DNA of 64,000 bases from Campanula takesimana (GCA_026119855.1 JAOWBW010000190.1:186001-250000); one strand, 5' to 3'; counted from the first letter of the stretch, positions 11,074 through 23,314 are shown. Made by a program: numbers and translations. The notes: generated by a model not told the origin, from the sequence alone.

Positions 11074-11509
11074 CATTCTTTATATTAATATAAACACCAA
11101 TGTTTTAAGTGCGGATTCTATAAAGTGAAAAGGAGCAATATTGTACTTGAAGAACATATAAGTACAAGTTAATATTATAGAAAGTGATCTTTATTAAAAT
11201 GTTTGCTCAATTATATGATATAGATATATTTCTATTAATAGTAAATCATGATGTGCAACCATATTAAATGTGAAGAAATCTAGTCAAAACTAGAAACAAT
11301 TTAACTATATGAAAAATAATTAATTTCATCATATAGATTTAGCCTTTTGGGATGTACTAGATTCCCTCCAAGAATTCTTGAGCATGAAATTCATATCATT
11401 TTATTTTAATTTACAAGCTTTGTAATTTTATTAACTAACAACTACACACAACTAGTCAAAGGATAATATATCAACATAAATAGTAATTTTGATTATATAT
11501 ATATATATA
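11074..11509. other. AT-rich intergenic stretch
   Basis: No coding or repeat signature recognised; a short (TA)n run precedes 11510. Confidence 0.4.
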
Positions 11510-11782
11510 CTCCCTCCGTCCCACCCAAAATAGGACATTTTGCCATTTTGGATGTCCCACTCGAAATAGGACATCACAAAATGGAAAGCTTTTATTACTT
11601 TTTTATTAGTAGGACCCACTTGTCATACTCACAACAATTTTTCATTTATTATTCTCCACCCACTTTCTCTCTCCTTCATACTCACAACACCTACTTTTCA
11701 AACAACTTTTTATAATAAAATATTATTATTCCTTAATCCCTGTATCGGGATCAAAAATCCTATTTCGGATGGGATGGAGGGA

Positions 11783-11783
<1 letters not shown>
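11510..11783. mobile_element. Stowaway-type MITE inside a (TA)n tract
   Basis: Left CTCCCTCCGTCCCACCCAAA, right TTTCGGATGGGATGGAGGGAG. TA runs lie on both sides (11494-11509 and 11784-11817), so insertion into a TA microsatellite is likely, in line with the TA target preference of this superfamily. Confidence 0.85.
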
Positions 11784-11820
<37 letters not shown>

Positions 11821-12327
11821 AAAAAAACAGTTCAGTAGGAAAATGGAGTTTGTAATATAATAATTGGTCAGACATGTGGGGCTTGTTCTTCGGGTCATTC
11901 AGAAGCCACATTCAGCTCAAACAAACAGACTAGTACAATTATCAACTTAATATATGTATCATTAAGCTATAACTCAAGAACTCTCTGTCTCATAATAAGT
12001 TTCTAGCTTTCATTTTTTTGTCTCCCAATGTCACATTTTTAAATAAATAAAAATTGTAGTATACTCCCTCTGTTTCAAAATACATATCCTTTTAGGTTTT
12101 TTCATACATATTAAGAAATGCAATTAATACATATTAAAAAGACATTTGTGCCCCTAACAAATTCCAATTTTCTAGACGGGTAAATGCTTATACAAGAGAC
12201 AGCTTGCAATTAATGAATAGAGTTATTATAGGTAAACAAGAGTAAATATTCATTGGAATTAATAAAACGTCAAGTATTTTGGAACAAAATTTAACACCTA
12301 AAACGTCATGTATTTTGAAACGAGTAG

Positions 12328-12460
12328 GTTTTGGGGGAAAACTAATTCCTTCATAAGTTATAAAAAGTCTTAGTTTTTAACCCTTAAACTCTAAACCTTA
12401 AACCCTTATAAAAAAAGACTTTTTATAACTTATGGAGAAACTAGTTTCCCCCCAAAATTT
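12328..12460. repeat. Foldback with telomere-like loop
   Basis: Left arm GTTTTGGGGGAAAACTAATT...ATAAGTTATAAAAAGTCTT pairs with right arm AAGACTTTTTATAACTTAT...TTTCCCCCCAAAATT. The loop (about 12375-12413) is a run of CCCTTAAA / CTCTAAACC words close to the plant telomere heptamer CCCTAAA. Confidence 0.7.
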
Positions 12461-12481
12461 CTCTTTTTTGAAAACGGAGGG

Positions 12482-14095
12482 TGTTGGGTATGCATATTAT
12501 AAATCACTCCTATTACTTAGATTTGATTGATCCCATAACCTTATTTTACTTTTTATGGACTTTAGGTTTTATTGTAAGAAGTTTTATAACTTCAGTAGTT
12601 AAGTCCATTTTTACTTTAGCTAGGCTTATAAGATCAGCCCCTCAAATTCTGAAGAAATGCTGATGCTGCTGATATTGTGGAAAAATTAGCTAAGTCTACC
12701 TACCTCAGATAAGCGACCGCAAGGTCTAGGTCGACCGCAAGGTCTAGGACGACCGTAAGGTCTAAGGCGACCGCAAGCCTTATGACAACAAGCATATTAC
12801 TTGTCGATGCAAGATTGTAGCGACCGCACGTTGTTGACCGACCGCAGACTAGCTACCGCACGATCAAGTGAAGATCAAGAAAAGACAAGTTTGATTTAAA
12901 CATTGCAAATTCAATTTGAATTTGGTCGTACAAGATAGTACATCTGGACCACTAACTTCTGCAACTACAAGACAAAGATATGAGCTCCAATTAGAATGCT
13001 CCAGCTCATCATCTTCCAAACTAGTCTAACAGCTATTTCTCACCCAAGGCTATAAATTGTCCTTACTTTCTTCATTGAAAGTGTGCTGAGATTCAAAGAG
13101 AGAAATTGCTGTTGAAATACTTGGTGATTGAAGATCATACTCAAGATTTCCAAAATCATTTGAATCTTCAAGCAATCGCCTTCAAATCTTCAAAGATCCC
13201 CAGTAACCTTCAAGTACATCAAATCTCAAGCCCAGCAACACTTAAAGATTCATTAGGCTCTCAATCATATAGATTACTTAGAGCTCTTGTTTCTTACACA
13301 CACACACTCCGATTGATCAATCACATAGATTGCATCATTAGGGATTCACAGGTCTAAGTCTATGATTTGTTCTTCATAGAAAGTAGGAGTTAATTCAAAT
13401 CTTCATCTTTGTAATTTGTACTCAAGAGAATTAATATATCCTCCATTCAAAATTCAAGACTGACCATCTTGGTAAAGGACGTATATCTTTTAACAGATCG
13501 AACCTTTCCAAATCATTATGTCATTTACATTCTGCAAATTTACTTTCAACATTGCTCTTATTGTTCTTATTAATCTTTTTTGTCGTTTAGTGTTTTGATC
13601 TTTCCAAATATTCAAACGATTGTGAATTGTGTTTGTTGCTTGCCTACTGCCTAAGTTACTATTTCTGACTACTTATCAATTTGCCAAAACTCTCAGACAC
13701 AAACTTTCTTTTTCAACCTACCTAGTCTGCTCATTTTGCCGACCGCAGATTGCCTACCGCAATCTTGCCGACCGCATATTTGCTTACCGCAAATAACTAT
13801 TCTCTGTCAGTAATTTCACTTACCTCCTTGCCGACCTCAATATTGCTTATCACAATATTGCTTGCCTCACCTTTTGCCTACCTAGTCATTTTAACTTCAA
13901 AACCAACTCTACTTTGTTTTTATCGAAAACTTCCGTTGTGCATTTTACTTTGAACAAGTGATTTTTACTTGACCACAAAACTCAATAGTAAGCATAAGGT
14001 TGAATTTAAAAAAAGGGTTGATAATTTTAAATAGGCTATTCACCCCCCCCCCTCTAGCCTCTTTTCATACACTTGTTGTGTCTTTAGGACCAACA
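12482..14095. mobile_element. Solo LTR, copia SIRE-like
   Basis: A 1614 bp segment beginning TGTTGGGTATG and ending GGACCAACA, flanked by the 5 bp duplication GAGGG (12477-12481 and 14096-14100). There is no internal domain, so this is an LTR left by LTR-LTR recombination. The CTATTCACCCCCCCCC tract before the 3' end is typical of SIRE/Maximus-type copia LTRs. GACCGCA-based repeats are at 12715-12850 and 13738-13793. A transcript start may lie near the CTATAAATT at about 13051. Confidence 0.85.
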
Positions 14096-14178
14096 GAGGG
14101 AGATTATTTAATTATGACTGTAATTAACCTCGAGTTGTGAGATGTGACCAGTTGTTAACCGCGTTGTTAATTGACGAA

Positions 14179-14353
14179 GAGCAATGCTAGGGCCATAAAA
14201 CAAGGGCACAAAATCTTGCTTACAAAATGAGGTGACGATATTTTATTGGTTGCATCGATAATGGACCCGCCACACTCTAATTAAAAACACCAATAAAATC
14301 ATTACACTTAAGATTTTATGAGCAAGATTTTATGATTTTTTTGTGCCCTATTA
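14179..14353. mobile_element. GCAATGCTAGGG-family MITE, copy C
   Basis: AGAGCAATGCTAGGGCCAT at the left; TTTTTTGTGCCCTATTATTA at the right is the imperfect inverted repeat. Contains AAAATGAGGTGACGATATT and GCCACACTCTAATT. Confidence 0.65.
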
Positions 14354-14684
14354 TTATTCATCGACGAATCACTCAAATAATTGAGACCACTTGTTAAGAT
14401 TCCTCCACTAAGCAAGTATGTGTGTTCCCATTATTAAGATTTAAGTACATAACCTAATCTGTTGTTTTTCCCCTTTCCTTTTCCAAAATATTGACGATAT
14501 CTTCTTGATAATCTCAACGACGACAACATCACCAACTTGATTAACCAAATAATTCTTCAACTACGGACGCAAATTACGTTATTAGTATCCTCTAATGTAG
14601 TTTAAAATCCGGTGGGGTCCATGCTATATTTCTCACCAACTACTCGTTGACGATAATTTGTACATAAACTAGTGGGTAATTTGA

Positions 14685-14866
14685 TAGAGCAATGCTGGGC
14701 TTACAAAAGAAGTTTATAAAATGAAGGATACAAGATGTGGTGGCGATATTTCATTAGCCACATCGATAGTGGATCTGACACACTCTAATTAAAAACACCA
14801 ACACAATTATTACACCTCATTTTGTAAACCACATTTTATAACCATTTTTTGTAACTTTATTATTTC
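14685..14866. mobile_element. GCAATGCTAGGG-family MITE, copy D
   Basis: AGAGCAATGCTGGGCTTACA, then GTGGTGGCGATATTTCATTA and GACACACTCTAATT; ends TTTGTAACTTTATTATTTCCC. More diverged than copy C, 330 bp away. Confidence 0.6.
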
Positions 14867-14926
14867 CCAATTTGATATGTTGTCATGTCGGCACATACCA
14901 CATCGTATCGCAAGGACAACAACATA

Positions 14927-15190
14927 CTCCCTCCGTCCCTATTTACCTTACAAAAATGAAGCTTTGCACAAAAATTAAGAAAATGATTGTAAAGTTGATG
15001 TGTTGTGAGTGTAGATAGTTGAGTGGGAGAGAGAAAGTGGGTAGAAAAAAGTAAGTGGATAGTTGTTGTGAGTATGACAAGTGGGTCCCACTATTTAAAA
15101 AATGTTTAAAGTTTCATTTTTGGGATTTTGTAATGTAAATAAGGACACCCAAAATGGCAATTTTCGTAAGGTAAATAGGGACGGAGGGAG
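14927..15190. mobile_element. Stowaway-type MITE, well preserved
   Basis: Left CTCCCTCCGTCCCTATTTAC, right GTAAATAGGGACGGAGGGAG, a perfect 20 bp terminal repeat, flanked by TA. Confidence 0.9.
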
Positions 15191-16400
15191 TATGTAAATA
15201 AAATCCACAACTTTGTTTTACTTTTCATCTCTCTTTCCAAATTATATCGATGTTTTCTCAAAAAAAGCAAAAACTAAACATTAAAACAAGAAAATATAAA
15301 TAGTCCGGTTCGTGACAGCCAGAGATTATTTATTTATTTTGATTAATTACATTGCATTTTAACACATTGGCAACTATTTTTTTTTTTATTTTTTTTGTTG
15401 TTATTTCTTGACTGAAGACCTAACTTACTCTTACTAAATTAATGATTAGGAATAAACAGGTTTTTTTTTTTTTTTTTTTTTTAAGGCAGGAATAAACAGG
15501 TTGATTAGAAGATAACAAAAGAAGCTGTTATAAGATAATAGGACATCAGATAAAAGTGTTATTATATCTAATAACCAAAATTAATCTTTTTTGTTTTATT
15601 TTTAATATATACTATGTCGGTATGTTTTTCTTCTTCACCAATGATTTCATAATAATGAAAAATTGTCAAACCTAGTATGTGCCTTTTTAGGCAAATCATT
15701 CAATCATTAGCATTTCGCCATTTATATCCACTGGTTTAATATTAAAATTTTCGAAAGAGAAAATTGTGGTGTACATTTCTCTAATCTTGCACAAAATAAA
15801 CAAATTATTTTAATAAGGATTTTAAACCTAGAATTGACATTAAATAAATAGACACCACCTTTGCAAATGCAAAGTTAGATTTAATATGCATGTCAACGCA
15901 ACAACAATGACATACTCCCGCCTCTCAACATAATAATTCATTTTTTTTACTGTATTTATATTTGTTACAGAACGATAGTCTTGATTTTAAAATTATTGTT
16001 TTAAAATGATCGAGTTTTACGCTTAGCCTTGTAATGAATTTACTGAGTAATGCATAATTGTTACGAAGGAGAGAGTTTAGTGCGGGTAATAAGTGAACTA
16101 TATTAGAGGTCGCAATGAAAATGACAATTTATTAACAAATATTAATTAGTTTTGATTGATAATTAATATTAACCTAATAATCCTAATAAAATCTTTTAAA
16201 ATGTCATTGATAAACTATTAATTAATCAATAATAGTTTTTTAAAATTTTACTAAAATAATTAAATTCATAATAAGCATTGCTGAAAGTTCACTTATGTAT
16301 TAATCATAATAAAAAAATAAATTGCTATTTTTCTGGACGGGAAAAGTAATAGAGGGGGTATTATAATATATTCCTCCGTTATCAAGTACGTAGAACTGTA
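15191..16400. other. AT-rich intergenic stretch
   Basis: Poly-T runs (15462-15482), and a lone possible Stowaway end CTCCCGCCTCTCAAC near 15915 without a partner. No gene seen. Confidence 0.4.
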
Positions 16401-16408
16401 ACTATAAG

Positions 16409-17395
16409 CAGGGGCGGACCTTCCATATATACAGTAGGTCCTTCCATATATACAGTAGGTGCAAGTGCACCTGCTCAACTTCCAGATTTAGTAAGATTTT
16501 TTTTTTTTTTAAATATAGTATACTCCCTCCGTCCCAGCTCACTTGACACTTCCCATAATAGCTTACTTTTTATAATTTTATATTCACTCTATCCAACCAC
16601 TCATTCTCTCTCTTCATTCTCCACCACTCAATTTATTCAACCAACGCTACTATTTACCCCACTCATTCTCTCTCTTCATTTTCTACTACACATTTTCTTT
16701 ATATTATTTTTTTCCTTAGTTATTGTGCCCACCTTTTTGGTGTCAACTGAGGTGGGATGGAGGGAGTATATACTATCTGTGCACTTGTAAGACAAAAAAT
16801 TTCTTGGCACAAGTGTTTAGGCGCTGCATTTTTAGCCAAAAGTGCACGGTTCGAACCACCTTGTTGTATATTTTCACTTCCAACTATAAATTCTTCCTTT
16901 TTCTCCCTTGCATTTATGGCTGGTTTCTCCCTTCCCATCCAATTATGGGCTTTCCTTTTCCTTCCAACTTGGGGCCAATTGCTAAAATTGACCTACCAAA
17001 TTTGTTTAAAGCTTATACTATACCCTCTTTTTTTATGCATTATCAAATATATAGCGCGTCATAATATTTTCTTTTACCTAGTTTGGTAATTGGTTTGATT
17101 CATAAGTTAATAATAAATTAATCACTCTATATTCTTGTTACTCCTTATCATAGTTAATAGTAAAATATACATCATAGCTACCTTTTTGTTTCACTTTCTT
17201 TGCTATTCATTTATTGATACATCGGAAAATTAAATTTAAATAAATAAAAAATTAATTAAAGTTTTATATTTTCGTCCCGTGTGCAAGATAATTATAATTT
17301 AAAGTCTTGTATTATACTCGCGTAATAGACACTAAATCTGAAACTTTAGTGTAATTTGTGCACCCTCCGAAGAAAAGTTCGAGGTCCGCCACTGA
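16409..17395 (+). mobile_element. Non-autonomous hAT element 1
   Basis: A 987 bp element with ends CAGGGGCGGACC and GTCCGCCACTG, flanked by an 8 bp duplication ACTATAAG / ACTATAAA (16401-16408, 17396-17403). Subterminal GGTGCAAGTGCACC and GTGCACCCTCCGAAG match those of hAT element 2. A 25 bp tandem duplication (CTTCCATATATACAGTAGGT) lies at the left end. An internal tRNA-like A/B-box pair sits at 16811-16857. A Stowaway MITE is nested at 16523-16766. No transposase is seen. Confidence 0.75.
16523..16766. mobile_element. Stowaway-type MITE nested in hAT element 1
   Basis: Left CTCCCTCCGTCCCAGCTCAC, right CAACTGAGGTGGGATGGAGGGAG in part; TA flanks. Confidence 0.8.
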
Positions 17396-17403
17396 CTATA
17401 AAA

Positions 17404-17915
17404 TTATTTAATTTGTAAGTGTCAAACTATCCTACTTATAGATTTATAACCACATTTAAATTAACATATGGAACCTATAATTTCTTAAGGGTCAACTTAT
17501 GGCTTTAAGAAGAATCAATGCTTATAATGATCTATAGCCTTTGATTCATTTTATTAATTTTTCATACTTATAATCTTAAATAGGGCTGGTTTTATAGTAT
17601 TTTAAAAGTTTAGGGGTCCTGTTCAAAATTATTATTTAGTCTCTAAAACAAATTACGAAAATAACTCAGATATAATATTAATATTAGTACATGAAATCAA
17701 TAAAATGGGCCCTTCAAAATTTAGGGTCCTGAGCAATCGTTCACTTCGCACATACTAAAAGCTAGCCCTGATCTTTAAGCTAACCCTGCTAATGCTTTTA
17801 TCGACTTATAATTACTAAAGAGAACGGAAGTTACGAATCAGTCCAAAAATATAAGTACACATTAAAAATAAATATAATTAGAATATGTAAATAATAATAG
17901 TAATAATATGAAAAG
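17404..17915. other. AT-rich intergenic stretch
   Basis: No gene or clear repeat. TAGGGCTGGTTTTATAG (17582) and GCTAGCCCTGATC (17761) could be worn ends of an inverted-repeat element. Confidence 0.3.
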
Positions 17916-17917
17916 TA

Positions 17918-19540
17918 CTACATGTTGGATATTATGCTCTAGACCCTTGAGAAAGGCCTATGAGTTACATCATAGCTTCATAGTTATAGAGATAACAAAC
18001 CCGATTATTATATCGTTTGCATGTTTATTATAATAATCATTATCCCTAGAACTTATGAAGGGCTAGCATGAGTTTAATGGATAATCATATACTGATTATG
18101 GGCATAGGATGCGGATTAAACTTGTGGGTACTTGTTGGAGAACAAGTACTAGATAGACCCGTTATGTGATTTATGTCATGGTAATGTCATAATTAAATCT
18201 CATAATAGTTATATCATTTTATATCCTTAGACCTGAGATTATCATGATCTTCCACATGATGAACATTATGTTTGACGTACTCAAACGCTACCCCTAACCG
18301 GGTGGTTAATCGGATTCTTGTAGGGGAGAATGATAAGTCAAGATGGAATTTGTCCCTCTCTCAAGAGAGATATCTGCTTGGCCTCTCGATGAGTGAGATT
18401 GATGATAGTGTACGGTCGTACCCAAATGAATTGAAGTGTTCGATATCATTTACTCATATCAATCTACTTGGAATCGAGAAAGCATTGGAAAACATAAGTT
18501 GACGTGGACCATGACTTATGTCCAAAATGATATCGCGTGACAAAAGGATTGTGATATGTTCTATAAGGTAACTTTGGACTTTCAAAGTTGTACTAATTGG
18601 GTAGTCATAATGGCTTGCTAGAGTCCACTTATGACTTACGGGTTCTGACTCGTTCGGACTCGTTGCCAACTTAGTACAATCATATTGGGTCACACACAAT
18701 AGAGCGGATTGAATAAGGCTGAAAAACTGGGGTTTTACAAAAGGCGACCGTTCGGCCAAGGGAGTGGCGTACGGATCCATAGGAGCCGTATGGCCCCTTC
18801 CCCGTAACTATACAGCTTGTTTCAGTTTCTTGTACGACAAGGAATCCCGATCCCAAACGGAATTAGATCAGACCCTCATATAAGATATGCAGTCGGGTTT
18901 GACAGCCTCTAATGTTGATTTTGGAAATCAATAACCATTGTTTTAGAAACAAAAAAAATTATAGAGACGTAGGATTATTTAGTTAGTGATCCATGATCAT
19001 CAAATACAATAATCAATGAAGCAAGATAATTCCTACGAAGAAAACGTTTCTTCACCAAACCTTGGGTCTAGCAATCCAGATCAAGAAGGATCCGTTCGAC
19101 GTGTGGATATCGATAGAAGGTGTTTGCGTTAGCACCTCAAAGTCCGTGTTCATGGATTCGATCTTCAAGGGTATGTTTCATTTCATCTTGTATTTAATTT
19201 AATCAACATGCACGGATCCGGGCTCATGGGTGTTTGATCTTATGTTTTATTCCGCTGCGCATGATGCATCAAAATCCAACACTACATCCGTCACAGCTCA
19301 ACGTGCACTGTTTGACTTTTCTGGTCAACTTGACTGAACTTTGACCTTCATTTTATGAAAATCTATATATCGCTATGCAATTTTGAAAGGTGCTATTGAT
19401 ACTATTCCTAACAATAAAACAATAAGAACTTTTAAAATTGCATAATAATAGCTAGATTTTCACAAAATTATGGTCAAAGTTCGAATGAATTGATCACATA
19501 AACAGTAGTAAAAGTGCACATTGAGCTGGGTCGGATGTAG
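17918..19540. mobile_element. Stowaway-like MITE split by a solo LTR
   Basis: The MITE body 19282-19540 begins CTACATCCGTCACAGCTCAA and ends ATTGAGCTGGGTCGGATGTAG, flanked by TA (17916-17917 and 19541-19542). Its first five bases are duplicated around the solo LTR, so the LTR landed at the extreme MITE terminus. Inner repeats GTGCACTGTTTGACTTTTCT and TTGCATAGCGATATATAG-like blocks recur inverted. Confidence 0.7.
17923..19281. mobile_element. Solo LTR, probably copia
   Basis: A 1359 bp segment with ends TGTTGGATATTATG and AAAATCCAACA, flanked by the 5 bp duplication CTACA (17918-17922, 19282-19286). TTATTCCGCTGCGCATGATG just before the 3' end is common in plant copia LTRs. Small reading frames in it (such as the one at 18272-18502) have no recognisable domain and are not called as genes. 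Confidence 0.85.
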
Positions 19541-19829
19541 TATTTTGTAAAGTTAATTTTATTGCTTTCAAGAGGTGTTGACTTGAGAGAATCATTTTGA
19601 TGTTTAACAAACAAACATACAGTATTGTACAGTCAGATTCCATTGTGATTTGTATTTTGTTAAGATAACCAAAAGAAAAAGTTAAGGGAAATTTTAAAAT
19701 ATGGACGGCTACAGTCAGCTAAGATAATGAGCGGCCATGTGGTTGATAATGACTCTCATTTGACCTTTAATAATTCTTAATAATAATTAAATTACATGGT
19801 TTACTTCAAAAATAAAATAAAATAAAATA

Positions 19830-20087
19830 CTCCCTCTGTCCCTAAATGAGTGTCTATTTTCAAGAAATTTTTGTCCTTAAATGAGTGTCTTTTTTGAACA
19901 TAACTTTCTCCCTAAACGTTTTTTTTCGAAATTTTTTTTCCCGGTTTCTTTATACGTGCAAAACTAAAGGTTTGGAAAGGAGATTACAAGATTATATATG
20001 AATCGTTGTTACCAAATTGTTCAAAAGGTTGAGATTTTCACTGTCCCTTAAAATAAAATTTGGACACTCATTTAGGGACAGAGGGAG
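19830..20087. mobile_element. Stowaway-type MITE, well preserved
   Basis: Left CTCCCTCTGTCCCTAAATGA, right TCATTTAGGGACAGAGGGAG, TA flanks. Confidence 0.9.
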
Positions 20088-21447
20088 TATTTGGTTTTCC
20101 TATCAAATGCCATGGATTATGATATTAAGGTGCCAAACATATCCTTTATTTAGTTAAATACTCTCCATTTAATAATTAATGAATTGTAGTTGATTTGCCC
20201 AACTTTAAATAATTATAATCTATTTTTTTATATATTATTTATATCATGAAAAAATTACATTATAATTTATTCTTATTAAGGAATACAACATTTTCTTAAC
20301 ATACCAAAAAAAAATGGAATGTTTGGATGCAAATGAAAAATGATTACTGCTTATGAATCAAATTTGTAAACTCAACTCCAAATAATTAAATTACAATTGG
20401 AACAGTTTACTCAGTTCAAGTTTATTAAGTTCAGTAAAATTCATTTTGTTCTTTCTCTCTCAAATCTAGGGTTTAGGATTTGACGTTACCAAAAATATAT
20501 TAACATTTTTTTTTTTGGAAGTAAAAATATATTAACATTTTAAATGAATAGAATACAACATATTTTTAAAGAAAGTATTACTGCCTCTATCTCATATCGA
20601 ATGACTTATTTTGTCTCAAAATAAGTAACCTTTTTAATATGAACATAAAGTCGGTTTTAGGAAAAACATGTTTTAATAAGTGTCAACCCTAGCCGTCACT
20701 CTACCTAAAAACACGTTTTACACTAAATAAAGCGTTTTTCAAAAGATTTTCACCTCAACAGTGTGTGTTCCGGTATTCCTAAATAATTTTCTATCCTTTT
20801 TTTTTCTTTCAAATTCTCATGTTCATGTTCATGTTCATGTTCATGTTTGCCTAGTTTGGTTGGACTCATCAGGCAGTCTAGGCATATATTTAAGGAATGT
20901 CAAAGGCCCAAATACCAAAGATATCAACAAGAAAAATAGCCCAATAAGGAGAAGGTTGGTTTGGGCTTTAACTGAAAGTCCATAATTATTTCTCAATTAA
21001 TTTTTAATAATCAACACAATTGAATTTTGAGCAAATATTAATGCAATATAATCATTTAAAAAAAATTGTATAAAATTAATTGATAGACCTTTTAAGTTTA
21101 TTAAGCATTTTCAACTAATGTACCTTTGGACAACCCAGCTATCCATTTTGGAAATCTAATCCCATCTTAATGTGATGGTTAATTCTATTGAACTAAAAAG
21201 TGTTTTTTTTTTCTTTTTTTTTTTTTTGCAACAAAATAATTATTGATTCAATACAAGTAATACTCCCAGTAACAATTGTTAGAATTTTGCGAGGATAATT
21301 AAATCTTCATAAATATCAAGAAAAAGCTGAATATAATGTTAGACCAATAAAATTGAAGTTCGACCATATTACATTAACTAGCCTACTAGTCTGAACGAAA
21401 GAAAAAACAAAAACATTTTCAGTGTATTAGGTCGGATCTATAAGGTC
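20088..21447. other. AT-rich intergenic stretch
   Basis: No gene is recognised. It contains poly-T runs, a duplicated AAAATATATTAACATTTT (about 20490 and 20523) and the hexamer microsatellite listed separately. Confidence 0.4.
20818..20846. repeat. (CATGTT)n microsatellite
   Basis: Nearly five units of CATGTT; reads as alternating His-Val in one frame. Confidence 0.95.
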
Positions 21448-21835
21448 GGTTAGAATTCAAAGGAATTCTCAAGGCATCTGTTAGAAGACAGTATCATCTT
21501 GTTGCATAAGATTTTTTAAAAGTCTGGAAGTGTCAAACACGGTTATGTTTGCCGAAATCGTTAATTTGAAGTGCTTTTATTAACGATTGTAAAGTCGTTT
21601 CATCTTGAGAGAAGATTGTCGCTGACCGTTAGCACCAGTGCGGGGCAATATCTTCTTGCGGAGATTGTGTCCAACACAAGACTCGACTTCAATTATTGCC
21701 CGGTTTGATTTAATATATGCATTTATAGTTTATCCTTATTTTCTGCCCCGTTAATAATTTTATGGTTCACTTTATATTTGTCATTATCGTTAAGTTCAAG
21801 AAAACCAGTACTATTGTTATACAATTTTCCTAACA
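21448..21835 (+). mobile_element. Host copia 5' LTR, truncated
   Basis: Matches 38937-39326 nearly base for base and ends TTTCCTAACA like it. Homology stops abruptly left of 21448. A tRNA-Met-type primer site is not found after 21835, so the leader is probably eroded. Confidence 0.8.
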
Positions 21836-22187
21836 ATCGCAAGAAGATATTAACGTTTTCTTGAATATTTTGACAAATGCGAGCCAATGATGATGGACAA
21901 CCGAAGGACATGATCGTTAGAGAATTAACGAGAAGAATGACGATTTCCAAGGAAGGATAACTAGAAGAGCATTAACGAAAAAGATAACAAGAAGGGCAAC
22001 TATTTTCACACAAGTGATTCAAAGACATTGTTGACAACGTGGAGCGGACTTACAAATTAAAGAAATTTGTGAAGATTAAAAATCCGAGATAAACACCCTC
22101 TGTCTAAAGAAGTTCGTGGAAGAAGATAATCTGACTATCCGAGATAACGAGCCATGATCCGCAAAGACTGATATCCAAAAGACATGG
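21836..22187 (+). pseudogene. Host copia leader and gag 5' remnant
   Basis: No clean reading frame. It ends GACATGG, which is interrupted by the gag-only element and resumes at 31040. After the junction, short copia gag-like blocks can be read in + frames: ILSGLSDAVT (about 31068), then METAKEYWNLL and KVQETGSK in another frame, so the gag is frameshifted and contains stops. The segment ends at 31190, where the minus-strand copia is inserted. Confidence 0.5.
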
Positions 22188-23314
22188 TGTGAGGATCCCC
22201 CCCCCTCGGGGCGAAACGAGTTCGTTCGAGGAAGAAAAGCCAAACACGTGTAACTTAACAAACTTAACGGAGTCGCCACATTTGTTAACTTTTAACCCAA
22301 CAAATGAAAATGGTTAGGGATTATGAGTTCGGAGGTCAGGTTACGGCTTGGGAAGAGTTTTACGTCACCCAAGCCGCCTCGGACAAACCGATTCTCCCTT
22401 GTGTTTGTTAACGAAAAGTGCATGTGTGTGTGTGTGTTTAACAAAAAAAAAAATGCGAAGTTAACTGGTTATCGGTTTTAACAGAACAAAAGGGGTTCAT
22501 TTGCACATATCTTGACGAAACAAGACAGAAAAGAAAAAATCATCCCTCTGACCTAACTCAGCCGTACGGCTATACAAGGTCTTCCCGGGGATTTTACAAT
22601 TTGTCCAGAAAATGTCCAGTTTCAGGCAGAAACAGAGCATTCTGCTGAAACTGGACTGAACTGTTTATTTTTGGTTTGCATTTTCACAAACAAGTTTTGA
22701 TTGACATCATTCCTATGCTCATTAATCACTAAATGGACCCCAAATACATGGATTTGGGTGTGATTAAGACAATCATTGGAGAAGAATTAGAAAAGGTGAT
22801 GAATGTGGCCTTTGAGCCAAGATGGCCATTTTGATGAGTAAAGATTCAAACTTTACCATCAAAATGAGATCTTTATACAAGATTAAACCTTTAGGGACAA
22901 CAAAATCAACATTTGGAAGCATAAAGATTGAACCTTTATGACCCAAATGTGATGAATGAGTTGCTAGATCAAGGTTTGGGTGATAAAGATGAAGGCTTTA
23001 TCACTCCAAATGATCATCATGGCCAAATACAACATAAAGACACATGTTTTCACCATCAAAATGGATCATGAAGCTATTTAAAGACAAAAAATTAACAAAT
23101 CATGATCTTCTTTAGGTTTTAACCCCTTTTCACATACTTGGATGTGAGGGCACCTTGAATCATTTCATGATTTGGTTCCAAGGTATATATATAACAATAA
23201 TATAAGGTGCTTGAAAGGACAAGACTTGCAATACAAAGGTGCTTGACAAGGGCAAGGCTTGAAATGCAAGTAAATAAATAACATGAACAAGAACAAAAGA
23301 GTTTGACCTGCGCC
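22188..23314 (-). mobile_element. 3' LTR (partial) of the gag-only element
   Basis: Aligns with 26490-27547 plus 30583-30621. It contains a strong hairpin at about 22613-22660 (GTCCAGTTTCAGGCAGAA / TTCTGCTGAAACTGGAC). Similarity ends after AACAAAAGAGTTTGA; beyond that, 23315-23866 resembles the segment downstream of the second gag (42390-42854), including GTCTCAAGTCTA and AGAGA-rich words, so it is internal sequence and not LTR. Confidence 0.75.

Larger units (their letters stand above)
12064..14102. mobile_element. Composite Stowaway-type MITE split by a foldback and a solo LTR
   Basis: Left end CTCCCTCTGTTTCAAAATAC; subterminal partner CATGTATTTTGAAACGAG near 12307-12324. The right terminus AACGGAGGG stops at 12481 and continues as GAGGGAG at 14096-14102, across the solo LTR. 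A foldback sequence (12328-12460) lies between the partner block and the terminus. Confidence 0.6.

Noticed and set aside
12375..12413. Interstitial telomere
   Set aside because: Only a few degenerate heptamers inside a foldback loop; too short and irregular for a telomere or fusion site.
12715..12850. CRISPR-like repeat array (GACCGCAAGGTCTAG units)
   Set aside because: Units are short, diverged, without uniform spacers, inside a plant LTR.
18272..18780. Overlapping 76- and 108-residue frames
   Set aside because: They overlap on opposite strands inside a solo LTR and show no recognisable protein.
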